Below are positions 18,119 to 26,696 of a stretch of DNA of 64,000 bases, piece after piece. A program made the position numbers and the translations under genes. The stretch is from Agrobacterium albertimagni AOL15 (GTDB taxonomy: Bacteria > Pseudomonadota > Alphaproteobacteria > Rhizobiales > Rhizobiaceae), in contig NZ_ALJF01000013.1 in NCBI RefSeq assembly GCF_000300855.1, positions 1 to 64,000 on the forward strand, in the 5' to 3' direction. The notes below the pieces were generated by a model that saw nothing but the letters and a program-made list of their open reading frames with translations, was not told the origin of the DNA and made no database searches. Position 1 is the stretch's first letter; every line of letters begins with the position of its first letter.

Positions 18119-19942
18119 ATGCATACTGGAGTATCGCGTATGGGTGCGGGGGTCGCGGAAGATTTGGGCGCGCTCAGGCGTTTTGCCAGTGACCAGCTCG
18201 TCACACTGGCCAAGCTCGTCGTCGAAAACGCCTTCCAGCCGATCGTCGAGGTCGGCACCGGTGCCGTCTTCGGCCATGAGAGCCTGATGCGCGGCCATGA
18301 CCGCATCGGCTTTGAAAGCCCGCTCGACTTGCTCGATCAGGCGGCCTCGACCGGCCAGCTTCTGGCCCTTGAACAGATGGTCGCGAGCCGCGCGCTTGCC
18401 AAATTCGCGACCCTGCCGGATTGCGCCGGCGCCACCCTCTTTCTCAATCTCGACGTCCGCCTGATCCCCGACGGCAATGCGCTCGTCGACACCTTGCTCG
18501 ACCAGTTGCGCAAGGCGCATGTCCCGCCGTCTTCCGTCTGCTTCGAACTCTCCGAGCGCTTCGACAACACCCGCGTGCCGGAATTTGCCGGCCTCGTCGA
18601 GCGTCTGCGCCGCTCCGGCTTCAAGCTCGCCATCGATGACTTTGGCGTCGGCCATGGCGAAATGAAGCTGCTCTGCGACTATCCCGTCGACTATGTGAAG
18701 ATCGACCGCCATTTCATCGCCGGCCTCGACCACAATCCGCGCAAGCGCCATCTCGTCAAGAACATCGTCAACTTCTGCCATGTGCTCGGCGTGCGCGTCA
18801 TTGCCGAAGGCATCGAGACGGAAGGGGAGTTCCTCGCCTGTCGCGAATTCGGCGTCGACCTCGTCCAGGGCTGGTATATCGCGCGTCCCAGCACCATCGT
18901 CTCGGAGCTGAAGAGCGCCTTTCCCCATCTCCAGGATGTCGGCAAGGCTCGCCGCACGACGCAGTCGCTCGACGAGATCCTGATCCGCAAGCAGATCGAG
19001 ACGCTTCCCAGCGTCTACGAGCACGAGAATATCGATCACGTCTTCGATCTCTTCCGGCGCAACCCGGGCCAGTCCTTCTTTCCGGTGCTGAATGCCAATG
19101 GCGAGCCGCGCGGCATCATCAACGAGCGGCATCTGAAGGAGTTCATCTACCAGCCCTTCGGCCGTGATCTCCTGAAAAACAAGATCTACGAGCGCGCCAT
19201 TTCCCATTTCGTCGATCGCGCGCCGATCGTCGGGCTCGATGCCGATGCCGAGCGGCTGATGACCATGTTTGCCAATATGGAAGGTTCAGACTGCGTCATC
19301 CTGACGGAAAACATGCGTTATGCCGGCGTCGTCTCGGCAGCCTCGCTGATCCGCATCATGAGCGAAAAGCAGCTGAAGACTGCCCAGGACCAGAACCCGC
19401 TGACCGGCTTGCCCGGCAATCGCGCCATCCGCGATTTCATGCGGACTGCGGCACTGGATGGCGATGGCCCGCGCTTCTTCTGCTACTGCGATTTCGATCA
19501 TTTCAAGCCGTTCAACGACCATTACGGCTTCCACCAGGGCGACCACGCGATCTCGCTGTTCGCAGCCCTTCTGCGCCGCTACTTCTTCTCGGAAGGCGAT
19601 TTCCTCGGCCATGTCGGCGGCGACGATTTCTTCATCGGCGTCACCGACTGGACCCGCGAGGAACTGACCGAAATCCTCGATCGTCTGCTGTCGGATTTCC
19701 ATGACGACGTCATCGACCTCTACTCCGATGCCGATCGCCAGACCGGCCACATCAGAGGCCTCGACCGCCAGGGCCTGGAACGCGATTTCCCCCTGATGCG
19801 CTGCTCGATCGGCGTCCTGGAACTCCCCGCTGGCCTCGTCATCGACGACGTCAACCGCATCAGCGGCGAGATCGCGGAGTTGAAGAAGCTCGCAAAGGAA
19901 AGTGCCGAGGGCGTGGTGATCGGCCAATCCGGCAGGGAATGA
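18119..19942 (+). CDS. EAL-CBS-GGDEF signalling protein
   Basis: Protein of 607 residues. Residues about 30-280 are an EAL c-di-GMP phosphodiesterase domain; the key residues are present (HESLMR, FLNLD, ELSER, DDFGVGH, KIDR, AEGIE, QGWYIARP), so it may be active. The middle (about 300-430) looks like a CBS pair (NPGQSFFPVLNANGEPRGIINE). Residues about 440-600 form a GGDEF domain whose signature reads GGDDF instead of GG(D/E)EF, so cyclase activity is uncertain. There is no membrane segment. The domain order EAL first, GGDEF last is less common than the reverse. The start could also be the ATG at 18140, which has GGAG upstream. The 274 bases before it hold nothing recognisable except the BetI operator at the far side. 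Confidence 0.85.
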   Translation: MHTGVSRMGAGVAEDLGALRRFASDQLVTLAKLVVENAFQPIVEVGTGAVFGHESLMRGHDRIGFESPLDLLDQAASTGQLLALEQMVASRALAKFATLPDCAGATLFLNLDVRLIPDGNALVDTLLDQLRKAHVPPSSVCFELSERFDNTRVPEFAGLVERLRRSGFKLAIDDFGVGHGEMKLLCDYPVDYVKIDRHFIAGLDHNPRKRHLVKNIVNFCHVLGVRVIAEGIETEGEFLACREFGVDLVQGWYIARPSTIVSELKSAFPHLQDVGKARRTTQSLDEILIRKQIETLPSVYEHENIDHVFDLFRRNPGQSFFPVLNANGEPRGIINERHLKEFIYQPFGRDLLKNKIYERAISHFVDRAPIVGLDADAERLMTMFANMEGSDCVILTENMRYAGVVSAASLIRIMSEKQLKTAQDQNPLTGLPGNRAIRDFMRTAALDGDGPRFFCYCDFDHFKPFNDHYGFHQGDHAISLFAALLRRYFFSEGDFLGHVGGDDFFIGVTDWTREELTEILDRLLSDFHDDVIDLYSDADRQTGHIRGLDRQGLERDFPLMRCSIGVLELPAGLVIDDVNRISGEIAELKKLAKESAEGVVIGQSGRE

Positions 19943-20019
19943 GCAACGTCGCCATCCTCGCCGCTTGAACCTGCAATCCCATCGATCATGATGCGCCAGT
20001 GGGAACAGGAAGCGTTCAG

Positions 20020-20490
20020 GTGACCGAGGGACAGATGCTTTTGATCGCCGTCGAGCCAGCCGACCAACCCGACATCCAGCGGCTCCTGGATCTGTCCGAC
20101 GCGGTCGCCGCTCGCCTTTATCCCGGTGCCTTCCGCCAGTCGTTGACGGCCGCCAGCCTTGCGCTTCCCAGCGTCACGCTCTTCGTCGCCCGCGATGCTT
20201 CGAGATGCGCGCTCGGCTGCGCCGCCCTAATGGACCTGTCGGACGGCACCGTCGAGCTGAAACGCATGATCGTCGATCCTGATCATGCCGGGCAGGGCGT
20301 CGGTCGCAAACTCCTCCTCGGTCTCCTGCAAGCGGCGCGGGAACGCGGCCTCCGCTCCGTGCTGCTCGAGGTCGGCATCCGCAATGTCGCGGCGCGCCGG
20401 CTCTACGAAAGCGTGGGCTTCCGCGATCGTGGCCCCTTCGGCAATTACCGCCAGACCCCGATCGCCACCTTCATGCAGATCGACCTTTAG
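20020..20490 (+). CDS. GNAT family N-acetyltransferase
   Basis: Protein of 156 residues with the acetyl-CoA-binding core of GNAT enzymes: ELKRMIVDPDHAGQGVGRKLL (motif A, about residue 85-105; R/QxxGxG/A) and NVAARRLYESVGFRDRGPFGNY (motif B). The N-terminal half is more variable and fixes the substrate, which cannot be deduced. The start is uncertain: GTG 20020 has AGGAAG seven bases upstream; GTG 19999 and ATG 20035 are in frame. It stands alone between the EAL protein and the convergent flagellin gene. Confidence 0.82.
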   Translation: MTEGQMLLIAVEPADQPDIQRLLDLSDAVAARLYPGAFRQSLTAASLALPSVTLFVARDASRCALGCAALMDLSDGTVELKRMIVDPDHAGQGVGRKLLLGLLQAARERGLRSVLLEVGIRNVAARRLYESVGFRDRGPFGNYRQTPIATFMQIDL

Positions 20491-20513
20491 CCGGCGCGCT
20501 CCGCCGCCTTGCC

Positions 20514-22226
20514 TTAGCGGAACAACTGCATCAGGCTTTCGCTGTTGCTGTTTGCGATGGACAGGGACTGCACCGCGATCTGCTGCTGGGTCTGCAGCGC
20601 CTTCAGGCGTGTCGAGACCTCGTTCATGTCGGCATCCACCAGTCGGCCGACACCGCTGTCGATGCTGTCGGAAAGCTTCTCGGCAAACTCCGCCTGCAAC
20701 TCGATGCGTGTCTGCAAGGAACCCAGGCGGCTGGCGCTGCTGATCGCCATCTTCTCCATGTGGTCGACGCCCCGCAGATACTGGTCGATGGTTCTGATGT
20801 TCTGGGTGATGTCCACCTCAGCCAGATCGAAATCCGGGGCATAGGGCGGGTTGGACTGGACGTTCCCGACATAGACACGCGCGGCGCGATTGCCGGCCTC
20901 GGGATAGACGGTCTGGTCGGCGGAGAAGATGATCGAGTTGCCTGTCGCAACCGCCATCAGATTGCTGCCGCTCGAGGCCTGGCTGATGACGGCCGCCAGA
21001 TCCGCAGCACTGCCGATATAGCCGTCGACCGTGCCGAGTGCCGCATCGACGACCGCCCGGTTGATCGTATAGGTCGTCATCGCCCCGGGGCCGACCTGGA
21101 CGTCGAAATAGACTTCCGCCAGCGGCGATACCGTGAACGCCGTAGAGAAGGAGATGGATGCCTTGGGATACATGTTGTCATGCTTGTCAGTCGGCGCATT
21201 CTCAATCCCCAGGGCGAAACCGGCAGGGTAGGAGCCGCTGAGGTTCGAGATCACATTCGAGATGGCAATGCTCGACCCGACATGACCAGATGTCTCGAGA
21301 GATCCGATTTCGAATTCTGTCGTCGAACTGAGAGAGGTGAACATCCGCTCCATGGCGGTGGCAGGCACGCCATTCGCGACAAATATGCTCTCCAGCACCG
21401 TACGAAGCTGCGGCGCGGTGGCGATCTTGCCATCGGTCGTCCCGAGCGCCGTATCGATCGCTGCCTTGTCTATTGTCAGAACATAGGCTGTGCCGGGCGA
21501 ATAGTCGCCGGCGTCCACGGTAAGGGTGAAGGTGATGGAATCAGTCGCCGCCAGCTCCACGCCGCCCGTGAACCTGTAACTCTCATGTCCCTGATGCGCG
21601 ACGGAATTTACACCCGTGCCGCGGAAGCCGCCGATGTCGCCGACGCTGTGGATCTGCTTTTGCAGGATCCCGCCACCGCCGCCGACATTGAGCATGCTGG
21701 ATTGCTTCAGATCGATCGCCATCGTCTTGACCTGAACATTGCTGTTCGCGTCGCGGACGAAGGAGGAGACCACGCTCGTCGTCATCGGCCCCTCTTCGAG
21801 CAGCGGCAAGGTGGACTTCGTTTTCAGCAGGTTTTCACCGCTGAAACTTGCCGATTCGACGATGGATTCGGCCTGCGCGTTCAGTTGCGTCAATTCTTCC
21901 TGGACTTTCGCCCGGTCGACGCCTTGCTCCTTGGCCGCGACCAGTCTCGCCTTGAATTCTCCGAGAATGTCGACGATGGCAGCCGTCCCGGCATAGGCCG
22001 TGTCGATCTTGGCTGCCCCCAGACCAAGCGCATCGGATACGGCCGAGATCGCCAGATTGTCCGAGCGCATCGTTGTGGAAATCGACCAATAGGCTGCATT
22101 GTCGGCGGCAACGGCAATCCGCAGGCCGGATGCGGCCTTCTGCTGATGATCGGTCAGATCGCTGGCAACGCTCCGCAGCGTCTGGAGCGCGGCAATCGCG
22201 CCCAGATTCGTGTGAATACTGGTCAT
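20514..22226 (-). CDS. Large flagellin with an expanded central domain
   Basis: Protein of 570 residues. The N-terminal D0/D1 region (LGAIAALQTLRSVASDL, GLRIAVAADNAAYWSIST) and the C-terminal region (QTQQQIAVQSLSIANSNSESLMQLFR) are characteristic of rhizobial flagellins. The centre (about residues 140-470) is far larger than the roughly 320-400-residue total usual for rhizobial FlaA-D. It contains two related modules at about residues 229-279 and 369-416 sharing the pattern DxALGTxDGxI. The start MTSIHT is preferred to an earlier codon because it begins the conserved N-terminus. No other flagellar gene is in the window, so this is a stand-alone, possibly alternative or surface-variable filament protein. 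Confidence 0.88.
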   Translation of the reverse strand: MTSIHTNLGAIAALQTLRSVASDLTDHQQKAASGLRIAVAADNAAYWSISTTMRSDNLAISAVSDALGLGAAKIDTAYAGTAAIVDILGEFKARLVAAKEQGVDRAKVQEELTQLNAQAESIVESASFSGENLLKTKSTLPLLEEGPMTTSVVSSFVRDANSNVQVKTMAIDLKQSSMLNVGGGGGILQKQIHSVGDIGGFRGTGVNSVAHQGHESYRFTGGVELAATDSITFTLTVDAGDYSPGTAYVLTIDKAAIDTALGTTDGKIATAPQLRTVLESIFVANGVPATAMERMFTSLSSTTEFEIGSLETSGHVGSSIAISNVISNLSGSYPAGFALGIENAPTDKHDNMYPKASISFSTAFTVSPLAEVYFDVQVGPGAMTTYTINRAVVDAALGTVDGYIGSAADLAAVISQASSGSNLMAVATGNSIIFSADQTVYPEAGNRAARVYVGNVQSNPPYAPDFDLAEVDITQNIRTIDQYLRGVDHMEKMAISSASRLGSLQTRIELQAEFAEKLSDSIDSGVGRLVDADMNEVSTRLKALQTQQQIAVQSLSIANSNSESLMQLFR

Positions 22227-22450
22227 GAAAAAGACTCTCGGGGAAGGAAGATGCTGGCACGTCATGTGCCGAATAGTGATGCCTGTTTAAGCGCGGCCAT
22301 GGTTAACGAGATCTGAATTTTCGACTGTGAGGTTTCATGCTTTGAGCATTGCAACCAAAAATGATCAGATGTCCTTCCGAGGCGATTTACCGCATTTGTC
22401 CGGACATCACCCCGTATAAGGTGTCCGTCCTGTCCAAAGGAGTTTCCCCC

Positions 22451-23452
22451 ATGTCTCTTCCCGCCACCATGCGCCATGTCGACCTGCCCACCCATGGGGG
22501 TCCGGAGGTCATGCACCTCGTCGAGGGGCCGCTGCCGAGCCCGCGGCCCGGCGAAGTGCTGGTGAGGGTCGAGGCGGCGGGTGTCAACCGGCCGGATGTC
22601 GCCCAGCGCCAGGGCGCCTATCCGCCGCCGAAGGATGCAAGCCCCATTCTCGGTCTGGAGATCGCAGGCGAGATCGTCGGCCTCGGCATCGGTGTCACAG
22701 ATTTCCAGATCGGTGACCGGATCTGCGCGCTGGCGAATGGCGGCGGTTACGCCGAATACTGCGCCGTGCCGGCAAGTCAGGCCATGCCGTTTCCGAAGGG
22801 CTATGATGCCGTGAAGGCGGCAGCATTGCCGGAAACCTTCTTCACCGTCTGGGCCAATCTCTTCCAGATGGCGGGCCTGACCGAAGGCGAGACGGTGCTC
22901 ATCCATGGCGGCTCCTCCGGCATCGGCACGACCGCCATTCAGCTCGCGAAAGCCTTCGGCGCCACCGTCTACACCACCGCCGGCTCGGCTGAAAAATGCG
23001 CCGCCTGCATGGATCTGGGGGCCGTGAGAGCCATCAACTACAAGGCCGAGGATTTCGTCGAGATCGTCAAGGAAGAGACGCAAGGCAGGGGCGTCGATGT
23101 CGTTCTCGACATGATCGGTGCCGCCTATTTCGACCGCAACCTGCAGGTCCTCGCCAAGGACGGCTGTCTCTCGATCATCGCCTTCCTCGGTGGCGCCACG
23201 GTCGAAAAGGCCAATCTGGCGCCGATCATGGTCAAGCGCCTCACCGTCACCGGCTCGACCATGCGCCCGCGCAGCCCGGAAGAAAAACGCGCCATCCGCG
23301 ACGACCTGATGACCGAGGTCTGGCCCCGCCTGGAGCGCGGCGAAGTGGCCCCCGTCATCCATACGGTCCTGCCCTTCGAGGATGTCATCGAGGCGCACCG
23401 GCTGATGGAAAGCTCCGAACATATCGGCAAGATCGTGCTGAAGCTGGGGTGA
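22451..23452 (+). CDS. Quinone oxidoreductase, PIG3/zinc-independent MDR family
   Basis: Protein of 333 residues in the medium-chain dehydrogenase/reductase superfamily, NAD(P)H quinone oxidoreductase subgroup. It has the GroES-like N-terminus ([18 protein letters not shown], about residue 45-62) and the Rossmann motif [16 protein letters not shown] at about 148. It lacks the zinc-ligand cysteines of alcohol dehydrogenases. The PIG3-like C-terminus has the phrase [33 protein letters not shown] (quoted only as a guide to the family). AAAGGAG seven bases upstream sets the start. It probably reduces quinones or other enone substrates; regulation is not visible. Confidence 0.85.
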   Translation: MSLPATMRHVDLPTHGGPEVMHLVEGPLPSPRPGEVLVRVEAAGVNRPDVAQRQGAYPPPKDASPILGLEIAGEIVGLGIGVTDFQIGDRICALANGGGYAEYCAVPASQAMPFPKGYDAVKAAALPETFFTVWANLFQMAGLTEGETVLIHGGSSGIGTTAIQLAKAFGATVYTTAGSAEKCAACMDLGAVRAINYKAEDFVEIVKEETQGRGVDVVLDMIGAAYFDRNLQVLAKDGCLSIIAFLGGATVEKANLAPIMVKRLTVTGSTMRPRSPEEKRAIRDDLMTEVWPRLERGEVAPVIHTVLPFEDVIEAHRLMESSEHIGKIVLKLG

Positions 23453-23489
23453 GCGGGGCCACCTTCAAGAAAGGCGGCCCGCCCAGCCC

Positions 23490-24515
23490 TTACGACACCG
23501 TCACCGGCTTCGACCGCAGCCGGCTCGCCGTTGCCGGATCGGCGCGGCGGCAGAGGCGGGGCGGCAGGCCCTTCATGATCAGTTCGGCATCGGCAACGGC
23601 CATTGAGCCCAACGCATAGAAGGCGTCGCGCGTGCCGCCGGTCCTGTGGGCGGACAGCAGGATACCAGAGGCCTGGCGCACGGGATCGTCTGCCGCGACA
23701 GGCTCCTCTGGAAAGACGTCCGTTGCCACCTTGATATGGCCGGATTGCGCCGCCTCGATCATCGCCGGGAAATCAACGACGGCAGCCCTGCTCATCAGCA
23801 GGAAGGCGGCACCCGGCTTCATCATCGCGAACTCGCGTTTGCCGATGAAGCCCTCGTTCTCGCTGGTGACGCTCGCAAATACGAGGACCACCTGGCTTTC
23901 GCGTAAGACCTCTTCCAGCGTCGCCGGCTCGCAATCCTGGCCCTCGATGATCTCCTTCGGAAGCCACGGGTCGAAAACGCGAACCCGGTTCTTGAACGGG
24001 CGAATGAGCTCGCGAAACGCATGGCCGAGATCGCCGAAGCCGATGATCCCCACAGGGGCGCCGGCGAAGCGGAACGTCTCGGCATTGCCCTCCAGCCCAT
24101 AGCGCTCGACGCCAAGCCGAAAATCCCGATCCGCTGCCGTGATGCCGCGAGCAAGATCGAGTGCCATCGCAAGTGCGGCTTCCGCCACCGGCGAAGCGAA
24201 AGCCGAGGCTGGCGTAATCACCCAGATCCCGCGCTCGACACAGGCCTGATAGTCGATATTCGCTAGGAAATTCGATTCCACGTTGATGATCGCCTTCAGC
24301 CTCGGCGCCCTGTCCAGACGTTCTCTCGGCATGTCCGTCTGGCCGAAGATCAGGACAGTGTCGGGAAGATACCGCTCGACCTCTTCGGCTGGCATCGCGC
24401 GATCCTCTGACACGATCACCTCGCCCAGCGCCTCGAGCCGCGCCCGAACGGACGGCTCCATGATCAGATCGAGTGTCCTCGGCAATGGATCGACCAGGAT
24501 GATATCGCGGTTCAC
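23490..24515 (-). CDS. D-isomer-specific 2-hydroxyacid dehydrogenase
   Basis: Protein of 341 residues of the 2-hydroxyacid/phosphoglycerate dehydrogenase family. It has the NAD-binding motif GIIGFGDLGHAFRELI at about residue 155. The catalytic set is Arg in LLMSRAAVVDF, Glu in FPEEPVAADDP and His in LSAHRTGG. The length suits a short enzyme without an ACT domain. Substrate (glycerate, glyoxylate or a sugar-derived hydroxyacid) cannot be determined. It is convergent with the quinone oxidoreductase gene and apparently monocistronic. The 274 bases upstream, to the next gene, contain nothing recognised. Confidence 0.85.
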   Translation of the reverse strand: MNRDIILVDPLPRTLDLIMEPSVRARLEALGEVIVSEDRAMPAEEVERYLPDTVLIFGQTDMPRERLDRAPRLKAIINVESNFLANIDYQACVERGIWVITPASAFASPVAEAALAMALDLARGITAADRDFRLGVERYGLEGNAETFRFAGAPVGIIGFGDLGHAFRELIRPFKNRVRVFDPWLPKEIIEGQDCEPATLEEVLRESQVVLVFASVTSENEGFIGKREFAMMKPGAAFLLMSRAAVVDFPAMIEAAQSGHIKVATDVFPEEPVAADDPVRQASGILLSAHRTGGTRDAFYALGSMAVADAELIMKGLPPRLCRRADPATASRLRSKPVTVS

Positions 24516-24789
24516 TGTTTCCTCCCTCGAGAATCTTTGGCTGATCGGAGCTTAGCGCGAAACGCCCCTCTCTGGGCAAGGCCGTCTGTGCAGGTCATGC
24601 CCGGCCACGTCTGTGCTGCGGAAGGCGAAAAGCGGGGCCTTGATGGAACGGCTTGAGGGCCGAAGGCGTCTATTGGATGCGGATGATATGTTCCCGCGCT
24701 TTGTCTGAACGTCGAGGCGCCGATCGGTTACGACCGCTGAGAGGTCGTTGGTCGGGTGCCGGAGATGCTGAAATTGAAAGGACTGCTCA

Positions 24790-25485
24790 ATGACTGTCGT
24801 GCTTGCCACCGTATGTGAAGATGGCGTGGTCATGGGATCGGATTCCCAGATTACCGACAAGGGGCGCGGCATGACCTATCCGGCCCAGAAGCTTCATCCC
24901 CTCGGCAGCGACGCCGCCTGGGGTGGCAGCGGTGCCCGCTCGGTGCTGACAGACGTGCAGCGCAGCTTCAATGAAAACAGTGCGGCGATCCTCGAGGCGC
25001 CGGACATCGGCCGTGCCATGCAAAACCAGGTCCTACCGATCCTTCGCCATCACTACGAGACCTTCATCCCCGACGTGCCCGGCGAGGAAGGCAGTGGCAC
25101 GCCCTCGGCCTATGTCATGGCCGCTGGATGGCGTGACGGCGAGCCGTGGATCATCGAGATCACCCCCTCGGGCATGATCGGACACTATGCCGATATCGGA
25201 TTCCATGCGATCGGCAGCGGGGCGGCCATGGCCCAGCAGGCAGGCTCGCTGCTCTCGCATTTCCGCATCGGCAAGCGCTCAGTCGATGTCGGCTGTGCCG
25301 CGGTCTTGCGCGTGTTGAAGTCCCTCGACCTCACCTCCGCCAGCGTCGGCAAGCCGTTCAGCCTGTGCCGCATCACCAAGGACGGCGCCCATCACCTGAC
25401 CGACGAGGAGATCGACAAGGTCGGAGAAGTCGTGGCTCGCTGGGAAAAGGCCGAACAGGCCGCCATCGCCAAGATATTCGACTGA
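24790..25485 (+). CDS. 20S-proteasome-like Ntn hydrolase
   Basis: Protein of 231 residues. After Met removal the N-terminus is a threonine, and counting from it Thr1, Asp17 and Lys33 fall exactly on the catalytic positions of proteasome beta subunits. The segments are TVVLATVCEDGVVMGSDSQ and YPAQKLHPLG. The GSG turn (AIGSGAAMAQQ) and a later Asp-containing helix (KRSVDVGCAAVLRVL) also fit the fold. The protein does not look like HslV or Anbu, the usual proteobacterial relatives, and no ATPase partner is adjacent. It probably forms a self-compartmentalised peptidase; substrates are unknown. A short ribosome binding site (AAAGGA) precedes the ATG. Confidence 0.8.
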   Translation: MTVVLATVCEDGVVMGSDSQITDKGRGMTYPAQKLHPLGSDAAWGGSGARSVLTDVQRSFNENSAAILEAPDIGRAMQNQVLPILRHHYETFIPDVPGEEGSGTPSAYVMAAGWRDGEPWIIEITPSGMIGHYADIGFHAIGSGAAMAQQAGSLLSHFRIGKRSVDVGCAAVLRVLKSLDLTSASVGKPFSLCRITKDGAHHLTDEEIDKVGEVVARWEKAEQAAIAKIFD

Positions 25486-25496
25486 GCCGCTGAGGC

Positions 25497-25802
25497 TCAG
25501 ATGCCGGAGCCATCGAGCTCCGTTTCGTCCTCGCCCTCCCAGGCGGGCGGGCGGACCATGGCATCCAGATTTGCCCCAGGCAGCGGCATCCAGCATTTCA
25601 ACTCCGGCTCCGCATAGGCGATGATCAGTCCTGGCGTCGAATCGGACGACCGCCAGCCCTCGGCTCCGAACCGGTCGCCCTTCGACCAGTAGACGAGATC
25701 GACGGCACCCGGCCCCTGTTCGGATGCGCGGATGGTCACGAGAATGCGGCTACCGTCGCGCGGCGCCGTGCGCATGTTTCGCCAGCGGATGGATTCGTCC
25801 AT
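25497..25802 (-). CDS. Small DUF551-like protein
   Basis: Protein of 101 residues, hydrophilic and without a signal peptide. The pattern MRTAPRDGSRILVTI near the start and KCWMPLP near the end resembles the DUF551 fold found in phage- and plasmid-associated proteins. GGGAGGACATATC upstream of the ATG at 25802 fixes the start, although the frame is open further. Function unknown. It marks the left side of a stretch of accessory genes and is convergent with the proteasome-like gene. Confidence 0.65.
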   Translation of the reverse strand: MDESIRWRNMRTAPRDGSRILVTIRASEQGPGAVDLVYWSKGDRFGAEGWRSSDSTPGLIIAYAEPELKCWMPLPGANLDAMVRPPAWEGEDETELDGSGI

Positions 25803-25880
25803 GATATGTCCTCCCATTACGCTCAGGAGTGTCGCCGCCGGAGAGGGGGCGGTCAACAGCAATGCTTGCCATCCGGCAGA

Positions 25881-26180
25881 TCATATCGCGTCGTCATCGG
25901 TCCAGATCATCGGATGCCGTCGGGCGTTGTAGACCCTCAGCACCCAGAGAATGTCACCGCGAACGGTGTAGGGGAGAATGAAGCCGAAGCGGGGCTCGAC
26001 CGCTTCGCGAATATCCGGACGCTCTGTCAGCCGTCCGCTCTGCGGCTGCTCTTGGACCCGACGCAGCGTCGTTCGAATGGCGGTCACAACATGTTTGTGC
26101 CCAGACGGAGAGCGTGGCCGCAGCCAGTCTCTTAGGTCTTCAAGGTCTCGAACCGCATCGCGCGTGAACCGGAGCTTCAT
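25881..26180 (-). CDS. ParE/RelE-type toxin
   Basis: Protein of 99 residues with the ParE/RelE layout: N-terminal KLRFTRDAVRDLEDLRDWL, a central basic helix (VVTAIRTTLRRV) and C-terminal strands (YTVRGDILWVLRVYNARRHP). ParE toxins poison gyrase and RelE toxins cut ribosome-bound mRNA; the sequence alone does not separate them, though the DLEDLRDWL helix is more ParE-like. The start overlaps the antitoxin stop by four bases, so the pair is translationally coupled, antitoxin first. Confidence 0.82.
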   Translation of the reverse strand: MKLRFTRDAVRDLEDLRDWLRPRSPSGHKHVVTAIRTTLRRVQEQPQSGRLTERPDIREAVEPRFGFILPYTVRGDILWVLRVYNARRHPMIWTDDDAI

Positions 26181-26449
26181 GAGCGCTCGACGAACGACGG
26201 GGGAGGCGGCAGAACCGCTTCGTCACCCCAACTCTCCATCCAGTTCAGCACCTCGTTTCCGTCATGTCCGAGGTCTCGGTCGACATCGCCCAAGGCGCGA
26301 TCCATGTCCGCCTGCCAGCGATTGCGACCGTCGATATAGGCCTCGACTGCGCGCGCGACGATGTCTTCGCGCGACTGGCCTGTCTGGCGTGAAAGCGTCT
26401 CGATGGCGACGGTCACCACATCTGGTAACATAATTTCGAGCTTCGTCAT
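26177..26449 (-). CDS. Antitoxin of ParE-type pair, ribbon-helix-helix N-terminus
   Basis: Protein of 90 residues. The N-terminal 45 residues (MTKLEIMLPDVVTVAIETLSRQTGQSREDIVARAVEAYI, cited as a region) have the strand-helix-helix form of CopG/ribbon-helix-helix DNA-binding domains. The acidic, proline-rich C-terminus (GDEAVLPPPPSF) would wrap the toxin. It precedes the toxin gene with four-base overlap. Autoregulation through its own promoter at about 26450-26520 is expected for the type. Confidence 0.8.
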   Translation of the reverse strand: MTKLEIMLPDVVTVAIETLSRQTGQSREDIVARAVEAYIDGRNRWQADMDRALGDVDRDLGHDGNEVLNWMESWGDEAVLPPPPSFVERS

Positions 26450-26525
26450 ATTTCGTGCCTTGCCGGATCCACTCGACGCACCTACCTTATCTCTATCGGC
26501 AACGTAACGAAAGGAAGGTGATCCA

Positions 26526-26600
26526 ATGTCTAATGAGATTTCGGTCTGCGTGTGTGACTTTGGAAAGGGTGCGGTTTTGACGGGGCAGCCCTCGGCCTGA
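26526..26600 (+). CDS. Possible 24-residue peptide gene
   Basis: A short frame with ATG at 26526 and TGA at 26598-26600 encodes a 24-residue peptide with a CVC motif. It is preceded by a strong ribosome binding site (AAGGAAGGTGAT, ending five bases before ATG) and followed 60 bases later by a strong terminator. The neighbouring protein genes point the other way, so this is a separate rightward unit of about 170-190 bases. It could be a leader peptide, a small toxin or membrane peptide, or simply the 5' part of a small RNA. No family is recognised. Confidence 0.4.
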   Translation: MSNEISVCVCDFGKGAVLTGQPSA

Positions 26601-26660
26601 CCCAGCCTTCCTTCGGGCGGTATCCCCGTCCGGGTCCAGACAAAGGACTAAAACTCATGG

Positions 26661-26687
26661 GAGCCACCCTCGCGGGTGGCTCTTTTG
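26661..26687 (+). terminator. Rho-independent terminator
   Basis: Perfect nine-base stem GAGCCACCC (26661-26669), loop TCGC, GGGTGGCTC (26674-26682), followed by TTTTGATTT. The T-run is on the rightward strand, so it mainly ends the small unit at 26526; the hairpin may also serve the leftward gene ending at 26697. Confidence 0.85.
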
Positions 26688-26696
26688 ATTTGTGGG

